Part shown: positions 59,130-64,000 of the stretch, piece by piece
How the letters are laid out: each line of letters begins with the position of its first letter
Numbering within the stretch: position 1 is the first letter of the stretch
Assembly (NCBI GenBank): GCA_963920635.1
Contig: OY987300.1
Location: 60,860,915-60,924,914 of the forward strand
DNA: 64,000 nt
Direction of reading: 5' to 3'
Source of the DNA: Pseudeuparius sepicola
Taxonomy: Eukaryota > Arthropoda > Insecta > Coleoptera > Anthribidae
Notes under the pieces: model-generated
Databases searched by the model: none
Seen by the model: only the letters and a program-made list of their open reading frames with translations
What the model was told of the DNA's origin: nothing
Program-made: the position numbers and the translations under genes

Positions 59130-60629
59130 CATAGGGATAGGGAACCCTTGCTAATAATACTGCACGGTCGCCTATTAGTCATACTCTTGTAACGTTTCGT
59201 AAACTGCGGAAATGCTAGTTTCATTTGGGCTTAGCGAAAATTAGTTAGAATATATAGGGTGTTTCTGAACTGGTGTTAAGTATTGCAAGAGGGTATTCTT
59301 TGGGCAAAAATAAAGAAATTTTTTCCTTTCCTTTCTTTTCGAATCGCACGATATTATTTATGATATGTTGTACTTAAATGTGTGGTGTATAATTAACGAT
59401 AATGTTATCATTTGAAAGGTAGATAGCTTCATGAAGCTACCTTGCACACTATAATTCTTTATTCATCGACAGTTGGCGGCAAAAATATATTTTGTTTTTA
59501 GAATGACGGTCTTATCTGTGTTGGGAACAAGTTGAACTGTCTAAATGATTTGAAATACCAGCATTTTGTCTGTAAGGTAAACGATTAGCATAAGATGGAC
59601 TATAGCAGCACTATAATTATTAAAAATGAGAAATTGGCCGAAGCTTTTTCAATAGTTACCACAATGTGTCAGATATTTACTTCAAGATTAAGAACCAATC
59701 CTTCGCCATCTATTTCAGAAATGTTTCAAAAAAACTACATAGTTGGAAAGACAAATTCGGAATTTTCTCATTGGAACCAGCTCACCCAATGATATTTGCA
59801 GTATTTTGATCGTTTAGTGTTTAGTGAAGAGATACAAACAGGAGCTATCGCTATAAAATCTCGAATCTGAGCCGGTCAAATAACATTGAAAATAAGTTTA
59901 TTGTTGGACCATCCCTGATTGTTGGAGGGATTCGGCAGAGGGTGCACATTATTTTCCTCAACGGTTAAACACTTTTTATTTATTTGACAACAAAATCAGA
60001 AAGGGTTTTCCTAAAATCTAACCTATTTATTCATACAAATACGCATAAGCAAGCTAGATAATCGGAACAACGAACAAAACGAAACACTGTCACGAAATGC
60101 AACAGAGCGTGAAGCCACGTAACATATTCATGGCACAATTTCGTACAATACTACAACTTAGTTTACCCAAGGAATGACTCACAGGAAGGAGACGGGGAAG
60201 AAAGGCAAACGGTTTCCATATACATTGGGGACCTGTAGAAAACTTGTATCTTGTATCGCGCAAAACTATACTTGTAGACCTATAGTCTTCCTCCAAATGG
60301 AATGCTTTAATTGTCTGATCAATTAAATAGTAAAGCCACACTAATGCTGTGGTGTTAGAGAGCTGTAATTTCAAAGTTCCAAGCCGCAATAAGAATGCTT
60401 TTCTAATTGACAAACGGCGTTCAGAAAATGACTTAATTGACCACCATAAACTGACAATTATTAGTTCGATGATCAGGAATATTTGTAGATATTGACAACA
60501 TAGAATTTAACGCAACCTTTTGGTGGAATTGATTTAAATACAAACTCACTCGGACATTTCTCGTACTCTTGACTTAAAAGAAAACTTGCATATAATCTTG
60601 TAAAGGGTAATATTTCATATTTAGGTATA
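59130..60629. other. No feature recognised
   Basis: AT-rich with unsupported frames (59595-59792 plus, 60090-60413 minus). A TATAGGGTGTTTCTGAACTG word near 59256 resembles a lone repeat end. Confidence 0.4.
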
Positions 60630-61449
60630 CAGGATGATTTTTTAAGGACTACCACCGCGATTTTCTCGCTTATTTTGCACCCTACAAAAAAAGCGTAAGA
60701 AACAAAAATGTGTCAATTTTGGACAGCTAAGTGGTGCTGCAAAAGAAATCGGCAGCCATGGCCAACTTGTCGCACAATATTTAAAAAACCTCAAATTGAG
60801 CAAAACTATTAATAGCAGTGGAATGTTTATTTTAAGAGACAGAGAAAAACTTTTATATTGAAAATTGATGGCACTGAGAAGCTATATCCATCCAGGTGCT
60901 CAGATAGTTTCAGCAAATTACACAGGGTATTCGGCTCTCTTGAGACCATGAAAATTTTTGTAGATTTTAAGTTTTTTTAGTACAGCGCGAAAAGTTGGGC
61001 ATGGACGCCCGTTCATTTTTTTAATGTCGCCTCGCTGACCAAAATTGCCATATTTTGTTTTCTTGCGTATTTTCTGAGCGGCCCAAAATAAGCGAGAAAA
61101 TCGCTTACTAAGAAATAAACAAAAAAAATTATAGCTTCAAGAAAGCCGAAGACCCTGTGTAATTTTCTGAAACTATCTGAGTCCCCAATTGCATAAAGCT
61201 TCTTAGTGCCATCAATTTTTAATTCAAATGTTTTTCTCTGTCTCTTAAAATAAACATTCCACGGCTGTTAATAGTTTTGCCCAATTTGAGTTTTTTTTAA
61301 TATTGCGCGACAAGTTGGCCACAGACGCCGATTTCTTTTGCAGCACCACTTAGCTGTCCAAAATTGATACATTTTTTATTCTTACGCTTTTTTGTAGGAC
61401 GCCAAATAAGCGAGAAAATCGTGGTGGTACTCCTAAAAAAATCATCCTG
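60630..61449. mobile_element. TA-flanked foldback, CAGGATGATTTTTTAAGG ends (copy 1)
   Basis: An 820-bp element with TA on both sides. Arms of about 330 bp share ACCACCGCGATTTTCTCGCT, TTTTAAGAGACAGAGAAAAA and TGATGGCACT. The centre (about 60960-61125) carries GCGAAAAGTTGGGCATGGAC and GCCTCGCTGACCAAAATTGC. Confidence 0.88.
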
Positions 61450-61606
61450 TATATCCGAGATGGTCTTTGTTACAATGTGTCAAAAATTCACTATATTTAT
61501 TTCTTTCACACAGCTGCTGGGAAAGCTTTGCAGACTACAAATGATTAGGCACTACAAAATTGACCATATAGCTCTATCTAGATCGGCATGACCATAATCA
61601 AATATA

Positions 61607-62101
61607 CAGTATGATGTTTTTAGGTCTACCACCGCGATTTTCTCGCTCATTTTGCGGCCTGCAAAAAAAAACGTAAGAAAAAAAAATGTGGCAATTTTGG
61701 ACAGCATCCATGGCCAACTTGTCGCGCAATATTAAGAAAACCTCAAATTGAGCAAAATTATTAATGGTCGTGGAATGTTTATTTGTTTATTTTAAGAGAC
61801 AGAGAAAAACTTTTATATTGAAAATTGATGGCACTAAGAAGCTTTATGCAAAAGGGTACTCAGATAGTTTCAGAAAATTACACAGGGTCTTCGGCTCTCT
61901 TCAGGCTATGAATTTTTTTTGTTTATTTCTTATTAAGCAATTTTCTCGCTTATTTTGGGCCGCAGAGAAAATATGTAAGAAAACAAAATATGGCAATTTT
62001 GGTCAGCGAGGCGACATTAAAAAAGGAGTGAGCCTCCATACCCAACTTTTCGCGGTGTACTAAAAAAAAATCGCGGTGGTAGACCTAAAAAAATCATCCT
62101 G
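61607..62101. mobile_element. Second copy of the same foldback family, centre inverted
   Basis: A 495-bp element, left end CAGTATGATGTTTTTAGG and right end CCTAAAAAAATCATCCTG, TA-flanked. Its left half matches the left arm of the 60630 copy. Its right half (about 61925-62075) matches that copy's centre in reverse complement. Confidence 0.83.
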
Positions 62102-64000
62102 TAGACTTGTATCATATTAGTGGCCAACTGGGCCAGAAATTTTATCTGATGGCCGTCATGCCTTCATATACCTCAAAGCAGTAGCCAAGCCTCACAGCAA
62201 GATTTGAATTTTTTATATTTCACTTGTACCGTTACGATAAAATTCCTCCGCATGTAGCTTATAGCCCGGGGCCTATCATAACCTGTAATAAGAGTACACA
62301 ACAGAAAGTAATGTCGCAGTATCAACCATTATCTTCGGAGACATAGTGCACCACGGAGACAGGTGTATATCCGCCCAATTGTAAGAGCTATTATTACGTC
62401 GAGTTGCGAATTGCCTTTTGTTGCGTCCTGGCTTGATTCGCTGAGAACTGCCACCGTGATCTTTATAGGGGATGCAGAATTATCTTGCCTTAGGCAGTGG
62501 GGCAGGTTTCACAACATAAAAATACTGGTTTGCACGAAGATGCAGCAAAATAATAATATAGGGTTTTCCACATACTTAGTAGTGAAGCACATACCTACTT
62601 ATTTCTATTTCTTGCCGGTTATTTCGCAATTTTAAAGTATCATTATGTCGTAAACGGCGTGTTCTTATACCAAATAATTGTGATAATCTCAACTGGACGA
62701 CAATTCTCTGCTCTTCACTTTCAAATAAAAGTTCACAGGTGCGCTGGCAGGCCTCGAAAGTGCCTGGGCAGGAACAAAGTGTACAGAACGTGTTCGCTCA
62801 AACAAAAAAGGTATTACCGGCGTCTACGGTCCAACCCGAATTATAAAAGAGCACTTTCATTTTTGACAGGGATGTTGGAGCACCTGCCGATGTGCCCTAT
62901 ACATCCAGGCCTACCATAAATTATCGACTGTACCTTGCACTGTTCGTACGAATGTTTAGAAGGGCTATAAGCGTTGGTACGTATTTAAATCTAACTGTCT
63001 AAGCATAGCGAAGACCATTGAAACTGTCGAAATATAAGAAACCTTTAGTCTTAGTTCTCTGTAGTGTCAAATATTGTACAGAATTTGTGCTTCTTAACTT
63101 TCGTCTCAACCCTTCTGGTCAAATATTCCCAACCTAAGATCTCAGCTCGTCTCTGTCGATTGTTTCTTTGGCGAAGACCTCACCTCAGTCTGGAATATTC
63201 TAGGGACTAGCAGCTATGACAATAAAATGAGTCTTCGCCATTGTCAGTCTTCGGCCATGTTTTGACGGCTTATAATAACTGTCTTCTTGCAATTGCCACC
63301 AGGATCTTTACAGGCCCTTAACCGTGACCTGTAAGAAACATATGTACTATAGAGTCTTTGGTCTTGCCCTGCCTAACCTGGCTAGGCAATTTCTGGTTTG
63401 CCTACAGGCCCATTACTATTGTTTCCTTATAGGATATCTATGTGAGCACACGTCATATGATTTTTGATTCCTGCATGGCTATAAAGTATAAATAATCTAC
63501 TTCGAAAATTGACAAATAATAGTCTCTCAAAAGGAAGAATGTAAAAGAAAATGAGCCAGCGAGACATTTGCAGCATTTGCCTTTACCTTTGCAGGCTGCA
63601 GGCAAAACAACAATTAGAGTAGAACCTAAAATCATTTGAAATTAGGGTGGGTTTTTTTGCAAAGTACCTACTAGTATATAATATCTATACCTCATTATGT
63701 TCATTCTATATGGGTCAGTATTCTCTCAATTTCTTAGTGGTAAGTAATTTTCCCACGTCATTTTCTTTATATGTCGAGTAGTTAAATCTGATGATATCGA
63801 TGTCGTTGATCACGCCAAAAAAATAGGCGTTCACTGTTACTTTACCCTCCTACACAGAATGGGCCAATTTATATAATTTGAATTGGAATTAGGATGGCGA
63901 CCATCTCTGTTGCCACATAATTCGTAGCTTACATCATTAAACATATAAATTTCTATTGGATTTAGGAATTGATTTTGAAAATGCATGAATTGTGATTAAC
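62102..64000. other. No feature recognised
   Basis: Less AT-rich than the intron interior. Frames at 62363-62635 and 62659-62919 (the latter rich in Arg/Lys) match no family I know. It may include the gene's 5' exons or promoter, but nothing in the sequence proves this. Confidence 0.35.

Noticed and set aside
62659..62919. 86-codon basic frame near the right edge
   Set aside because: Arg/Lys-rich but matching no family I know, with no splice or start evidence beyond an ATG.
1..64000. CRISPR arrays, rRNA genes, bacterial operons
   Set aside because: No regularly spaced direct repeats, no rRNA-like blocks and no long gene clusters were seen.

Overview
The window looks like AT-rich nuclear DNA from an insect. 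Three things suggest this: animal-type GT-AG spliced exons, very many Tc1/mariner-like foldback elements with TA target sites, and recurrent TAGGTACCTA-type words common in several insect genomes. The order cannot be fixed from the sequence. No bacterial-style gene, CRISPR array or rRNA gene was found.

One real host gene is recognisable, on the minus strand: the USP53/USP54 family ubiquitin-specific protease (echinus, ec, in Drosophila). Its first coding exon (56495-56644, with 5' UTR to about 56688) encodes 50 residues ending in the catalytic Cys box. The second (5075-5167) encodes the next 31 residues. They join in phase 0 exactly as in the vertebrate proteins, so 5168-56494 is a single intron of 51,327 bp. 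Positions 1-5074 lie in the following intron, and the window ends before the next recognisable coding exon. Sequence above 56688 should be upstream intron or 5' flank.

Inside the giant intron, a GC-rich island at about 9381-9665 holds a second candidate first exon (9381-9431, minus). It has an ATG after an in-frame stop, 17 codons and a good splice donor, in the same phase as exon 1. If spliced to 5167 it would give a USP53/54 isoform without the Cys box. This is the most interesting biological hypothesis here.

The rest is mobile-element debris and structured repeats: a LINE reverse-transcriptase relic (4138-4570), a tRNA-like SINE (7600-7712), a hAT-type MITE with a perfect 8-bp target duplication (15938-16336), a pogo/Psq-like relic (32528-33278), poly-G-ended elements (1146-1202, 44076-44596), and at least ten long foldbacks. 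The foldbacks include a near-perfect 1.18-kb palindrome (52316-53492), nested ones (45682-46362, 11051-12270), a tandem pair (60630-62101) and a two-copy family on either side of exon 1 (47483-48230, 58592-59129). Transcription of ec would carry those lying in its introns into pre-mRNA as long double-stranded RNA. Several GC-richer islands (near 13.1, 16.9, 22.0, 27.8, 33.6, 35.5, 40.2, 41.4, 42.7 and 46.95 kb) have no recognisable coding content and may be regulatory.
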